Below the pieces are notes generated by a model. The model was not told the origin of the DNA and searched no databases. It saw only the letters and a program-made list of their open reading frames with translations. 64,000 nucleotides of DNA from Melampsora larici-populina 98AG31 (Eukaryota; Basidiomycota; Pucciniomycetes; Pucciniales; Melampsoraceae), in contig NW_006768856.1 in assembly GCF_000204055.1 (NCBI RefSeq), forward strand, positions 1-64,000, read 5' to 3'. Shown in pieces: positions 1-11,803 of the stretch. The number at the start of each line of letters is the position of its first letter. Position 1 is the stretch's first letter. The translations under genes and the position numbers were made by a program.

Positions 1-173
1 CGGAACTTGTCAGCTGGCAAGATTTCCGGGGGGACCAATACCTTGGCATGTAATCAACTCTGCTGTGATATGATACCATAGCTCCTTGTCATTCTTAGGC
101 AGGATATCAGTAGACTTACCCTGATTATACTCGCAGAAGAGGGAGACTGGGTTCAGTTGGATGTGTTCTTTTA
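1..173 (-). other. Possible coding fragment at window edge
   Basis: Read on the minus strand, this stretch stays open for about 54 codons and ends in a TGA near base 5. The translation contains LNPVSLFCEYNQ followed by DKELWYHITAEL, which looks like ordinary protein composition rather than a random frame. No start is visible and the family is not recognised. It could be the tail of a mobile-element protein. The upstream part, at higher coordinates, is not obviously coding. Confidence 0.22.
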
Positions 174-1636
174 CAAGTTTTTTCGCCAGAATTTGTTCAT
201 GTTGTCATGTGATTATCTCTTGCTGCTGTTTTTCTTTCTTGCCTCAAATTTAACTCGGCACCAGCGTTCTGTACTACACCTAATTATCTAAAAAGTGTGC
301 CATAGGGAGTTAGCCTTTGCTGATAGAAATATCTCGACGTATTTTTTCAAGCATCATTTTGATGCCTTACTTCAAATTTTTGTGTGTATATTATGTAATA
401 TATTATTCTCAGTATATATCCATTCGGACCTTGAAGAGGAAGGCGGAAGTCATCAAGAGCGCTTCATTGTAATTTCAATTGAGAAAGATATAATGTGGAT
501 CTTTGAGCTTTCAAGTTCGAAGTTCGAGGCTTGAAGTTCGAAGTTCGAACTTCGAGCTTCAAGCCTTGAGCCTCGAACTTCGAACTTCGAACTTCAAGCA
601 GCTTCGAGCGAGCTTGAAAGCTCAAAGGTTGAAGCTCCAAGCTCTTCCACGCTTACACAAGCTTCAAGCTCCAAGCTCTTCGAGCCATAGAATGCTCTTT
701 CTTTATTGTGAAATTTCTTTTTGGCCTTTTTTTCAAGTAAGGGTTCATGATTGTCAATTAGGACTGCGGTGTTCTACAAAATCAGAAGAATGAACGACTT
801 TCCGTTTGTGATCTCAACTTGCATGAAATGCATTTCCCTCTTTTTGTGTTGTTTTGCTTTTTCTCTTAAACCGGATGTCTTTTCAAATAAACCCCTTTGA
901 AATTTAATTCGTTTTCAAACTTTTTTTTCAAGTAAGGGTTCATGAATTTCAAGTAGAAATCTCTTTTTCTTCGGAATCAATAGAATCAATGACTTTTCTT
1001 TTGTGATCTCAAATTGCTTGATTCTTTGGATGAAACAACACCTCTTGCTACTTTTCATTTCCCTCTTTTTGTGTTGTTTTTTCTCTTAAACTACACGTTC
1101 TTTCAAATAGCAGCCTTTATGATTTCGGAGGGGGGATTGGATCGCAAGGATCAATCCGAAGTTATTCCGCAAATGATGTTGCATCGGATGTATAGGGGAT
1201 TGGGTCGCAATGAAATGACCGGTCTCGTATCAGATCCGGGATTGCATCGGGGCGGGACGGTGGATGGACCGTCGCGTGAAAGTTACGCAATGAGACAATT
1301 CCATCGCACGTAGGGTTGAGTCGAAGCAGCATTTCGCGAGGTTGCATCGGAATGAGGATCAGTCGGGTGTCGCTCATGCGGCTTTATATCGGAGCTGAGC
1401 TCCATCGGATGAGCCCGACTGTTTCTGAATCGGACTGGGGATTCAGTCGCGCCAATCATGTTCGATTGTAGATCGCAAACCTGTTCCATCGCATGGCTTG
1501 GGCGTGATACTGAATCGGGGCACCGTCCCCGAATTGACAACGGGAAGGGCTTCCCGACGCAAATTTCTTGGCGGTGCAGGTATCTTAGATGTGTAGGTGT
1601 ATTGAGAGTCTGGATTCAATTACCCAAATTTTCCCC
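174..1636. other. No recognised gene; AT-rich intergenic DNA
   Basis: No open frame here looks like a gene. The stretch contains the TTCGAA-rich tract described separately. It also contains an approximately 450-bp patch (about 1120-1560) that is richer in GC and full of short words such as GCATCGG, ATCGCA and GATCCG, unlike the AT-rich sequence on both sides. Two imperfect copies of a segment ending in TTTTTTTCAAGTAAGGGTTC occur near 730 and 930. Confidence 0.5.
510..690. repeat. TTCGAA/AGCTTCAAG low-complexity palindromic tract
   Basis: About 180 bp are made almost only of the interleaved self-complementary words TTCGAA, AAGTTCG, CGAACTT, AGCTTCAAG and CTTGAAGCT. The first half is written mainly as AAGTTCGAAG and the second as CTTCGAACTT, so the tract can fold on itself in many registers. 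The later part repeats the word CAAGCTCCAAGCTCTTC. No coding function is proposed. Confidence 0.7.
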
Positions 1637-2197
1637 TTAAAGCATATCAGTGTTTAAAGAAAATGTGCACCAAAGCCTTAAAAAGGTTAAATAATGGGCC
1701 AAGTGAGGGAAAACCATAAGCTTATATGTGAATAATGGTAACAAAATGGACCAACTGCATGGTGCCGAGATTGAAAGCAGAACACAAAGTAAATTCCAAA
1801 GATTGACAAACTTGGCCTTTTTTTCAAGACGGCTTGGAAACATATAACTTTTGGTATAGGGCTGGGTTGTAAGGTCCTGAAACGGTATATGACAAAAGGG
1901 TGATTCTAAAGCTAAAAAGGGACTACCATACATCATGGGGGGCCAATTGACGCAAAGCGGCGGCTTTTGGAAGAAGTAGTATAGGCGGAGGCCAGCAGTG
2001 ATCCAATTGTAGAGGACACAGAGTGCTTTTACAAAAACATCGGTATCAAGAGATAGACCTTGGTGAAGGCCGACGTGGATCAATGATGGACATGGACGTA
2101 AAGCCAGCTTGAATAGAAGACTACTTGTACAAATAAAGAAGTGATTGGCAATTGTTTGCAAGAAAAGCAACACGTTGTAGTATTTAAAGCTCAACAA
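1637..2197 (-). other. Unsupported 186-codon open frame
   Basis: A minus-strand frame of 186 codons is open here. Its translation is rich in Leu, Phe, Cys and Trp, has no recognisable domain and is flanked by non-coding sequence, so it may be open by chance. It is listed because it is the longest frame in the first 5 kb. It is not called a gene. Confidence 0.15.
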
Positions 2198-3004
2198 GAG
2201 CTTTACAACACCTCAGAAGGGATAATCTACTAATGTGAGGATTGTAGAAGTTGCCTAAAGACTGACTTCTTCAAAGAAACCAGCACAAGGGCACTTGCTG
2301 ACCGCTTTGTGATAACAGAGAAAAAGATAAAGGCACCAGAGAAATGTTCTCAATAATTTTGATAAGTATTATTCCAGATTTTAAGTGCAAAAGATCACAA
2401 AACAATATCAATTACTAGCAATACTGTTGTAAGTATTATTACCAGAGAGAATTATAGTCTTTTGACACATATATAAATTTCTCCTTGCTTTGAAGGGGCA
2501 GTTTTAAGTGATCTCAGTACAAATGTAGTAAATAAATGGTGATTTATAACACTACAAAAAAGGTATAAGATGCAGAAAAGGGAACAAAAATCCCAATATC
2601 ATCAGTGAGTATATATATTGATGTGTAACAACTCCTACAATGGTCAACTGTCTCAAAAACCAATCAATTCCGCCTAGAAAACCTTAAAAACCATATGATG
2701 GTGCAATGTAATGATCTTGTTACTAATGTATGATGTGATTTACACAGCCAAAGGTGATCACTGATGTAGTTGTATGATGAAAACAGGTAATTTTTTCCTT
2801 GTAAACTAGCTGAAAACCAATTTTTGAGATTATGGATTTTTTTTCAAATGAGGTCCAATTTTGGATTACTAAAGTGCATCTTGTACAGCTTGTGATACTG
2901 ATCAATAATTGGCGCTATATAAGGTGAATCTGATGAGTAATTAATGAGTTATTGAGCTGTGAAGTCAAGGTTTTTGTATGTAAATGTTGTTACATGTATG
3001 CATT
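2198..3004. other. No gene seen
   Basis: AT-rich sequence with runs of A and T, no open frame with protein-like composition and no recognised repeat. Confidence 0.5.
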
Positions 3005-3190
3005 AATATTCTTAAATCCGGATTCACCCCCCCGGGATCACTGAAACCTGTTACGATGACAGGGCTTCAGCATCTGGGGAAGTGAGCAACCGGGATCTCG
3101 CCGCTTCCCACTTGAGGCTCACCTGGGTGTAGCCGTGGGTAGCATTGAATGATGCCGACTCACCTATTCCGATGATGTCCTCTATTTATA
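3005..3190 (-). repeat. Inverted repeat arm (partner at 10195-10378)
   Basis: The reverse complement of this segment aligns along its length with 10195-10378. Shared blocks in order are TATAAATAGAGG, GGCATCATTCAA, GCTACCCA, GGCTACAC, AGGTGAGCC, ATGCTGAAGCCCTGTCAT and GGTGAATCCGGATTTAAG. Each arm carries a TATA-like box followed after about 65 bp by AGGTGAGCC, which could be a splice donor. They may be promoter-bearing ends or LTR pieces of an old element. Flanking sequence outside the arms does not align clearly. Confidence 0.65.
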
Positions 3191-4450
3191 CCTTTTCCTT
3201 CCCCCTATCTTGCAGGTTGTCTCATGCATTTCCTGAAAAGCCTTCACCATATATGCGCAGTTGTCTACCACAGAGCCTCAGACTCGACTTTTTCAAAAGC
3301 TCTTGCCTCGATTGGTTTTGCTTTTATTGTCAAAGGCGGCCGCTGCCACAATTGATCCAAAAGCTCATTGCTATGCTTTTCTCATCTAGCATCGGTATGC
3401 ATTTTGGTATGCATTTCTCATTTACACTTTCCGAATTCACCGGTCCCACAAAGATGACGTTTACAGGTCGTGTCTTTTGCCTGACCTGGCACTTTCTCAT
3501 GCAGCTATGAAATTTCCTCGCTATCGATTTTGATCCTGAGGTATATGTTGAATTTCGAAAATTTCAAAAAGCACTCAAGAGAACTTTCAAACAGTATGAC
3601 CTTCGACTTCCAATCAATAGCCTCCGGTGCTTTTGTTGCTGTCAAAACACCATTACCTTGAAATCTCTCGATATCTACTTCTCCAAACTTTTCGCGCCTC
3701 AATTTTTTCAAAAGCAATCTCAAAAAGCAATTACTCATTTGACCTACGGTTCTAATACACAAAATAAAGTTTTAAAAATCAGAAAAGCACTTGATATCAC
3801 TTTTGAAAAGCACTTCGTGTGACTTTCAATCGAAAGCTTCTAAACCTTTTGTGTAGAAGTACCATTACCTCGATAACTCTTGATATCTACCTCTGTGAAC
3901 TTTAGAATCCTGAAATTAGGTCTTTCAAATCATCAACGCAAGATTTTCAGGCTAATTGTACCGATCAAAAGCAAATGGTCTATCTAGCTAAAATTTGATG
4001 TTTCAGAAGATATGAATCATCAATTTTTTATTCCAGTTTGTTCATATTCACATCTTCGATGATGTGTCACCAAGACTGATAGAAAACAGGTACATACATA
4101 CCAAATCTATTGCAAGGGACAAGGTGGGTGGATCTTATTGAAACAAATCTTGCTTGAGTTCTGTCAACAAGACTGATTGTCTTCCTCTCTATGTATTCTA
4201 GAAGGCAGAAAACAGTGAAAATGGAACTCCTAGGATATCCAAGATCCTTGAAGCACCAACAGTCATTAACCCCGAGGACCCTGTAGGAAAACATCACTAT
4301 GAGGGGTTTTTTATCTTATGTGTGTTAGACCAGAATTAGACAACATCTCAAAAGCATGCTTTTTCGACCACCCTGTTTAATCTGCTGCTACATATTTTAT
4401 CGGCCTCTATTGGGGGTTGAAGTGTTGGACGTGGGTTTGACCTTGAATTA
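3191..4450. repeat. Intergenic DNA with a diverged ~220-bp direct repeat
   Basis: No gene is recognised. Two imperfect direct copies lie at about 3565-3695 and 3785-3910. They share CAAAAAGCACT/GAAAAGCACTT, ACCATTACCT(T/C)GA and TTGATATCTAC/CGATATCTACTTCT in the same order. The sequence between them is AT-rich, and small open frames here have no protein-like composition. Confidence 0.45.
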
Positions 4451-4475
4451 GCGGGCGGGCCCGCCTATCCGCTAG
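4451..4475 (+). mobile_element. Helitron-type 3' terminus
   Basis: A perfect GC palindrome (GGCGGGCCCGCC, 4454-4465) is followed 6 bases later by CTAG (4472-4475) and then by host T. This matches the known 3' end of Helitrons: a hairpin about 6-12 bases before CTRR, inserted ahead of T. A very similar end lies at 27494-27519. No 5' TC end or Rep/helicase gene was identified, so this is presumably a non-autonomous copy or fragment whose body lies to the left. Confidence 0.55.
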
Positions 4476-4850
4476 TCTAAGTGTAAATTTTGAAGTTCAC
4501 ACCAATTTCTTGTTTCCCTTATACCTTCTTTCACACACCTATGTTACTAGTGATTTAAAGGTTGTAAATTGTGTAATTTACTCTTCTGCTTTGAATGAGC
4601 AATCTACCATCCCAATCTGACATCATTTGACATATGTAATCAGCTGAAAAACTTCATTTTTGACAAAATCCACACATTTTCTTCACTTTACACAGCTATT
4701 ACTCCTTTCTCCTTGCTCATGTAATATGACATCATTTTCTGTAACCTTAAAAATCCCTGAAAATACTATTGGCAACCCTAAATCTTATTATTACCACCAC
4801 TACATATGTAAACTACCTGTAAACCCCTTGTTTACTAACTTCAACGCCGC

Positions 4851-5100
4851 CACCTATACTTTACTAGTATAGTATCGCAGATACTTGGTAAAGTATCCAG
4901 GACCGGATACTATTGGGAGGACGGACCGGTACGGTATCGGCCGATTGGATACGATACCAGATACCGTATCCTAACTCAAGGTACTGTCCAAGTCTTCGCT
5001 TGGTACAGTATCCTCAATACCCAATACGATACCGATACGTATCGTAGTATCGAGGATGTTGACAATACCGGTACGATACTGGTAAAGTATCGCGTATCGA
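4851..5100. repeat. hAT subterminal repeat cluster, left
   Basis: Within 250 bp of the left end, the words GTAAAGTAT, GGTACGGTATC, GATACCGTATCC and GTATCGTAGTATCG recur in both orientations. A matching cluster lies at the other end of the element. Dense repeats of this kind next to the termini of hAT elements usually serve as transposase-binding sites. Confidence 0.65.
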
Positions 5101-5299
5101 TGTCAAACCAAGCACGCCACATGTTTTCATTTGGCATAACAACAAAAAGAAAAGAAAATAAAGAAAGAAAATAAAAGAAACCAAAGAAAAGACAAGAAAA
5201 TGACTCTCAGAGCCCATCACGCAAACCGTACAACTTGTGTTTCAGAAAATAAGAAAGAAGAGAATAGAAAATATAAAAATTTGTTTAATCAAAATAATA

Positions 5300-8200
5300 C
5301 TAACGCTCCCTCCTCTTTCGGTGTGACTTATCCAAGGTACTAGCCTGAGCCATACACTTTTGACACTCGTCAAATTCCAATCCTTTTACCTCGATGCCCT
5401 CCTTAGACCAAATGCAAGCCCCAACTGAACGCTCGACTGTTGCTGGTTTCAAAGCCCCTCGATCACGGCTGCAGACATCTGCAGCTGCGGAGAACGTCCT
5501 CTCAACAGCACACGACGATCCACAGACTGCCAGATAGTCTTTCGCAAGAGATGATAAGACCGGATATCTCGAAGCATTCACCTGGGTAATATAAAATTGA
5601 AACATCATCAGTCCTTTTTTTGCAAGATATTTGAGCTGAGCTAATTGAGGACCATTACCTTCCACCATTCTAAAGCAAGATGAGGGTCCCTCTCTACAGC
5701 TTTAGAGGGCTCATCCACCCGCTCAAAATAGTTGCTAAGTTCATTTTCAGTTCGTGTCTGAACTTTCTTGCGATGTGCCCTAAATCCATCTTCATCATTG
5801 TCTTCTTCATTAGAATCCACACTGTGTCCTTCATTGTTCTTGCCCGAGTTAAGTTTCATTTTTCTAATGTCAAATGCTGATTCTAATAAAGCTTGAGCGG
5901 CTAAGAATTCATCTGAGTTGTCGCCAAAAGCAAACTGAAAGTAATCAGTTCGCCATGAGGGATGTAGGATGGTCGCCAAGACTAGGACATCGGATTGAAG
6001 CGCTTCAGCTAAATAAGATTTTACCCTAACATGCATCCCATGATACATTGGGAATAGAGGATCAGCTCGGGATTCACATGCATCGATCTTATCTTGAAGT
6101 GACTTCTTCAATTTGACGTATTCCCGAATGACAAGTGAACCAGTCGGCGCATCGGCTTCAAATACTTTAGTTAAAGATTCGAAATCCTTGATAAAAGAGA
6201 AATAATCAGTGAACCACTTTGTGCCACTGGGTAATTAATATGTAAAAAACTTACACGAAGTATTTTAATCAATTGACCAACCTGCTTCCATTGATCCGGC
6301 GAAATGTGAGCTTTATTGAATATGCCCCAAGGTTGAGATGTATCTGGATCACTGGGGCCAAGTTCGGGTCTTTGATTTCGGCGACTGTGGGACTTGCCGT
6401 TGTTCACTTCCTTCTGATCGTCTTTGAGCATCCGATCAATAACCTGTTATACGATGCTCAAAGGAGAAATATATTAAAAAGATGATTGATAATGATAATA
6501 AAGAAGTTTAGTAAACACTGACCTCTTGAGCGTTGAAGAGTCTTTCCCAACATTGGAGTTTTATATTCCATCGTATTCCATAACCCGGAATAGGACGAGG
6601 AAATGCCACTCCCATACTTACACAAGTTGCATCAAAGACTGCCAACATCCTAGAGGAACCTCCAATCTTACGAGCGATTTCATCAAGCTATTCAAGAACA
6701 ACTGATATTAGTAAAGATGGCAAACATTGTAATTAAACAACAAACACATACCTGAAGTGTCAATAAATAAACTGCATTGGATTCGTTGCGATTGGAGGCG
6801 GGCAAATCTGGGGAAAGCTCAAAAGGACCATCTAAAACGTTGTACCATTGCTCGCCTACCTCTTTTCCAGCTATATCAGTAAGTTCCAGCTCTTCGTCGG
6901 ATTCTGGTATATCGGTTTTATTGACGTTGTCTTCTTCATTCTCAGCTTCTTCATTCTCTTCAACAATAGATGGCATAGCGTGTTCATGAAGTGGAAAATC
7001 ACCAAGTATGGTGGACTTAACAAGCGGAGGGGGTGGCGCTTTGATTCCCAATGCCTGAAGACCGCCATTCACAATCAACGCAATTTTATGCCCAGCGCAT
7101 TGAACTCGATCACATTTCTCATCAAAATCAAAAGTTTTGTAGTTGTCCTTTGCGATTTTGGAAAGTCGGGCTTGCATCGCACGAGCGCAGGTGTCGTTAT
7201 TACTGCCGGAATCATGCGTCTGTGAAATCATGTGTCATTTCAAAATATGTTAGCTAAAGTTAAAATGGAAATAAAAAAAATAGAAAATTAAAGATATAAA
7301 CAAAATTGATACATATCTTGGGGTAAAGCTTGTGTTTAGCAAGCACATTGATCAATGGCTCTGCTAACCACTCGCCCTTGTGGTACCATGCGATCATCTT
7401 CATCGAAAGGTGTCGTGTGATAAACTTCCATTGATCGTTGATGTATGTAACCGACGCTGAGATAAAGCCGTATTTGTTGCGGGGTGAAGTCCACGCATCG
7501 AGTATGAGACCGAATTTGGAATCATTAGCCTAAAATGATTCCAATATCAAATATAAGTTATAAAAATTTAAAAATATATTCAAAACAAAACCAAACTTAA
7601 ATACGCACTTGTAAATCAGATAGCACAGAGGCTCGCATCCCAAGATATGCCTTGTGAGTAAAACCAGCTAACCAGGTACGTCCAAAGAGCTGAGCCGAGG
7701 GATTTGCGAAACGAAAGCAGGCACGAAGAGCCTCATCCTCGATTCGCGCCCAAGGTTGAGAAGTTCTCACAGCCCACAAGCCTACCATTTGGTTCAAAAT
7801 GGTGTTTGAGAACCGAGAAGAGCCTTTTTGAACATAAAGATCGATGGTCATCTGGGCGGTGGAATTCGTTTCTTGTTGTTGACGAGCTTGTTCACGTTCT
7901 TCAGCCACTGTCGGGGGAAGTTTACAACCAGCAGATATGGCCACATGCCGTTTCTTGCAACTTGGCCGACCAGATTTCCCAGGTTGTTTAGAACCATCGC
8001 GATGGGCTAACATGTTTGTAGGAGAACTGCCGCCTCCTCGAACATGTTCACCACACCATTTGCAATCATACGAATTCCACGGTCCGTCGTTCGCCTAGGT
8101 AAGAAATGTAAATGTCAGTCATATTGAGCCGGATCATCTAGAGAGAGATGTATACTCACATCATTCCCGCCTTGATAAGGAGATCCAAAGTATTCTTTGA

Positions 8201-8872
8201 TATTGTCATACTTGTTGTTTTGCTTGTTGTCCTGTGGTTTTGATTTCTTTGCCGGTTTGACTTTTGCATGCTCATCCTCGGAGTCTTGAATCAGATTGAC
8301 CTCAAGTCTTTTTCGCTTAGGAGACCTCGAGGTGGCAGTTGCCTAAACAATAGCCAAAGGTAAGAATCAGAGGGCCTGATCAGTACACTTAATAAAAAGA
8401 ACACAGAATAAATTTGAACGAAAAAAAAAGAAGTTCAAACCTGAGCCTGAGTTTTAGCGTCTTTGAGCGTCACCATGGTGGTCTTCTTAGGACGCTTGGA
8501 GGTTTTAGGTTTACTACTAGGTTGTGTTTTTTTCTTCGTCTTCTTGTGGTGACCACGTGCAGAAGACGCTTCAGACTGAGATGCCTCTGATTTGGATTCT
8601 TCGGTTCGAGTGGACTCTGCAGTTCGACTTTGGCTTTGCTTTTTGTTCTTCTTTTCAACAACATGAACAGAGGTATCAGAGTCCGATTGTACAATAGACT
8701 TTTGAGAGTCTTTAGGTGGTATGGTCATTGAGGACTGGCGACGAAGCGTTGTAACACGAGTGCTGTGTCGACGGGGTGGATCTCCTGCAGGCTCAACGGG
8801 TTGATCCGCATCGGTTGATTCATCAGGAGGTAAGGTAGGGGTAGTCTTTTGATGAGGAACACATGGAGACAT
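5300..8872 (-). CDS. hAT-family transposase (spliced)
   Basis: Encodes the enzyme that would cut and paste the surrounding element. The likely start is the ATG at 8870-8872 (MSPCVPHQK). Exons run down the minus strand. First comes a Ser/Lys-rich leader with poly-Lys tracts. Next is a BED-type zinc finger near 8080-7960 (CKWCGEHVRGG...HRDGSK). A segment at about 7530-7315 contains LDAWTSPRNKYGFISAS, with the acidic residue typical of the hAT catalytic core. Then come DSGSNNDT and CAGHKIALIVNGGL, GYGIRWNIKLQCWERL near 6580, and finally the C-terminal dimerisation domain at 5640-5300 (SRYPVLSSLAKDYLAVCGSS then CAVERTFSAAADVC). Introns are about 50-80 bp with GT-AG ends. No stop was seen inside the exons that were followed, so the gene may be intact. 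Exact junctions were not all worked out. Confidence 0.85.
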
Positions 8873-9289
8873 GTTCAAATCGGAACGTGGGGTAATCTGG
8901 TACTGAATAGGGATTGGAGGAGAAAGATCATAGGTAAGAAGAAAAGGAAAAAAAGGTGGGGGGAAAGGATAGATCGAGTCAGAGTCTGGACTCAAGAGCA
9001 AGTGATTAGAAAAAAAAACGAAGGTCAAACTCGAACTTCAAGTTCTACTTACAAGGACCTTGAAACTGTCAAGTAGAGGGGCCATTCCATCCTCCATGGC
9101 TACGTAAGGTGCTAAAAAGGGTCGTGCCCATGAAGTCAGACGTCCCATAGTAGATGATGGTTGAACTAGTGAGAAGAGTTCAACGGAAGGGGAGAATGGA
9201 GTAGGAAGGGGCTGTCTAGGAGTGAATTGCGTTGGGGTAATTAAAAAAAAAGTCCGGTGTCGGCGTTTTGGTTAATACAGGCCAATACT

Positions 9290-9512
9290 GAAAAATACTG
9301 TAAGATACTGGGATACTAACCGGGATCAGGACAGGTAAAGTATCGCCCTCCACGGTACTTTACCGGATACCGTATTGGATCCCTCGATACCATATCAGGA
9401 CCTGCCAAGTACAGTATCGTCGATACTGATACTGAGTATCGGTGGCAGGATACTGCAAAAAAGATACGATACCTATACTTTACTATAAATAGTAAAGTAT
9501 AGGTGGCGGCGT
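9290..9512. repeat. hAT subterminal repeat cluster, right
   Basis: This is the counterpart of the left cluster. Words such as GGTAAAGTATCG, GATACCGTATTGG, TACAGTATCGTCGATACTG and GAGTATCGG occur in both orientations just inside the right terminus. The same words reappear at 60.9-61.2 kb and near 62.5 kb, which links those sequences to this element family. Confidence 0.65.
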
Positions 9513-9521
9513 TGCTAACTT

Positions 9522-10194
9522 CAAAACAGTACCTTTTCTCTAATAACTTCTGTTCCTTCTTCTCAACCATCAAGATTAAAATTGTTACTGTATAATATAA
9601 TGCTTTTATTTCAGATTATAACCTCACAAGACCCACAAACCTAATAATACTACCCTAAAAACCATTTCCAAGCCTGAATACCCATATTTTTGAATCTTTC
9701 TTATCTTTTTCTTTTCTTTCTTTTTGTAACCTGTTTGTGATTAATTTGGAATGATATTAATAAGCTTGTTGAAATACAATGACCTAACCGTGATCCAATG
9801 ATCAATACATAAGCCCAAAATTGATCTAATTGATCATATTCTTTAATTTTAAATTTTCTGCTATGCTGAATTTTTCTAATGACTTGGTAAACAACCAATG
9901 ATTGATTCTCTTGATTGATCCCATAAATAGATCACCACACTGTTATCTTTCCAAAAGAAGTAGGATTTGAAGCTATCTCAAATCGCAGATTGTCATAAGC
10001 GGAGAGTAACAACACCAGAAAGCAGTTAGAAGACGTTTAAGACGTTCATGGCAGGGATGGAGTCCAAAAGTCAATGTGTAAATGGATTGATCAATGCAAG
10101 GAAGCTTTTTAAAAAGCAGAGCAATAGGTGATGGGGCCAAAATGGATGAATGATTGTGCATCTACAATTAGTTACCGAGCGAAACATATAAATA
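9522..10194. other. No gene seen
   Basis: AT-rich flank of the hAT insertion. It directly continues the sequence left of 4835 once the element and one CTAACTT are removed. No coding frame is recognised. Confidence 0.5.
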
Positions 10195-10378
10195 GAGGCA
10201 CCATTGGGAGACATTTTATTGGCATCATTCAAAGCTACCCATGGCTACACCTAGGTGAGCCGCAAGTGAGAAGCAGAGAGGTCCTGGTGTTTCACATCCA
10301 AAATGCTGAAGCCCTGTCATATTTCCAGGCTTTGGATTCAGGGGGTGAATCCGGATTTAAGAATATTAATACTAGCAA
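10195..10378 (+). repeat. Inverted repeat arm (partner at 3005-3190)
   Basis: This is the plus-oriented partner of the 3.0-kb arm. It starts with a TATA-like box (TATAAATAGAGG) and ends with GGTGAATCCGGATTTAAGAA. The two arms enclose the Helitron end and the hAT element. Both insertions could therefore have landed inside an older element with long inverted ends. Confidence 0.65.
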
Positions 10379-10434
10379 TTGTATCAGCCTTGTTTGCACC
10401 TGGATGATAACATGTCAGTGAATTCCACCTGAGT

Positions 10435-11051
10435 TTATTGAAATAAAATGAAAACAATGAGCATACCCTTGATTTCCGTGATTCCAAGGGTGATGTCCAT
10501 CAGTTCCCACTTGTCAATTCTAAAATGACCAGTCAGTGACATGAAAGGGACGTTATTAGGCAAAGACCATGCATCTTGAGTGATTTCAATTGATTCAGAA
10601 AGATCAAAGGAAAGCTTCTTGACATGATCCTCATAATGATAATATAACTTGTGCATGTGTTTAGCATTGTGGACCTTTTGACAAGCATTCCATTGACGTG
10701 AGGATTACAGAGATTTCAAAGCCTTTGAAAGGAGGGGTTGTTGACAAGAGAAAATTAGGCAAGGTTGTTATCAGCTATCAGATAACAGATACTGATCTTG
10801 AGGCTGGAAATGGTGAGTTTGTTCTGATAAATCATATATGAAGGTTAAAAAAATATGATTACAATGAGACAATAATAAGCACTCACCAAATGTTGAGTCT
10901 TGACCTTCTTGGAAGCAGCTTCTATGTTTCCTTTATCAGACGGATGCCCATCACGGAAGCCATGATTGCTTTCAAGGTGGTTTTTCTTCAAGGTTGTAAT
11001 TGACTTTTTATCACAAGACAACTTCTTACCACATTTGCTTCCATTGGCCAT
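10435..11051 (-). pseudogene. Remnant hAT transposase
   Basis: Two minus-strand pieces belong to a hAT transposase unlike the complete one next door. The upstream piece (11051-10850) starts MANGSKCGKK and reads like a degenerate BED zinc finger: Cys-rich start, then HLESNHG. The downstream piece (10656-10435) contains ITQDAWSLPNNVPFMSLTGH followed by FRIDKWELMDITLGI, the conserved hAT core region. The C-terminal dimerisation part and the terminal repeats are missing, so this is an old truncated copy. Confidence 0.6.
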
Positions 11052-11245
11052 TACAAATTGACACTAATTGAATTCATTGTTTGATATCTTTCTAAAGTAC
11101 CTTGATGCGTAGCTTGTCGGACAAGCAGTAGCAGTTGTATCAGTTTGAATTTTGGATTGATCAGCTTGGGACCCTGCATCAGTATTTGCCCCCCCCTAAC
11201 CAAAACACTGCCTTGGCCTTTGGCTTGTGGTGTATGATATATCCA

Positions 11246-11529
11246 TCCAATTAATAACTGGTATGGGCAATGTTTAGGATGAGTAGTTAGAAGTACAAAC
11301 TCTACTTGTACTTCTAACCGAACTCATTACACGTGTTCCCAAAGAAGGGACCCCTTAAGGGCATTCTTTGCGACCACTAATAATAAATATATATGTATCT
11401 ACTACTGGTGGTTTGGGGGTATGACCCGGCGAGCTAGGCGGGTCTACCACCGGTAATAAGTTATTATTACCGAGGTATAACCGCCTCGCCGGGTTGAGAG
11501 CAAAGAAACCGCTAAGGGCTTCTCTTCCC
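11246..11529 (-). repeat. Split direct repeat X1 (B2)
   Basis: The outer copy of the 284-bp X repeat, offset by exactly 557 bp from X2. It contains a perfect 13-bp stem with a 7-base loop (11286-11318, GTTAGAAGTACAA arms) and a second hairpin (11452-11471, GGTAATAA arms). These could matter for reverse-transcription template jumps or recombinase binding. About 16 bp of unique sequence separate it from Y1. Confidence 0.85.
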
Positions 11530-11545
11530 TGGGACGGAGGGTGGG

Positions 11546-11803
11546 ACAAAAATTTTCCTAAGAAATTCTATAAGAGTTTATGAGGAAAAGGAAGAGATAG
11601 GTGTCTAAAGGAGAGTGACTACTGAGATGGACGTTTCCAAGCGTGAGGAAAAAATTTTCCTACTCGACTTGAGAACAAAACGCCACTACTCTGTGGTTGC
11701 GCTACCCGAGCACCTGCCCGGGTCGCTGACTCTCCCGACACCTCCCATACCCGTTGTACTTGGACTATATCTTACCGTCGCGCGCTTTGGGTAAACTATC
11801 ATT
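11546..11803 (-). repeat. Split direct repeat Y1 (A2)
   Basis: A 258-bp copy matching 18246-18503 at an offset of 6700 bp, with a single A/G difference seen in the stretch GAGAAC(A/G)AAACG. It abuts X2 directly. In this element class the junction of the B and A repeats is where the circular intermediate would recombine. Confidence 0.85.

Larger units (their letters stand above)
4842..9514 (-). mobile_element. Complete hAT element, 4.67 kb
   Basis: The termini form an inverted repeat. The left end reads CAACGCCGCCACCTATACTT and the right end is its reverse complement. Both are followed inward by many GTAAAGTATC-type words, which look like subterminal transposase-binding repeats. The sequence CTAACTT lies directly outside both ends (4835-4841 and 9515-9521), a 7-bp target duplication. 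Inside is a single spliced transposase gene on the minus strand. The clean ends and matching flanks indicate a fairly recent insertion. Confidence 0.85.

Noticed and set aside
1637..2197. 186-codon minus-strand frame as a gene
   Set aside because: Composition is skewed to Leu, Phe, Cys and Trp, no domain or splice context is seen, and the flanks are non-coding.
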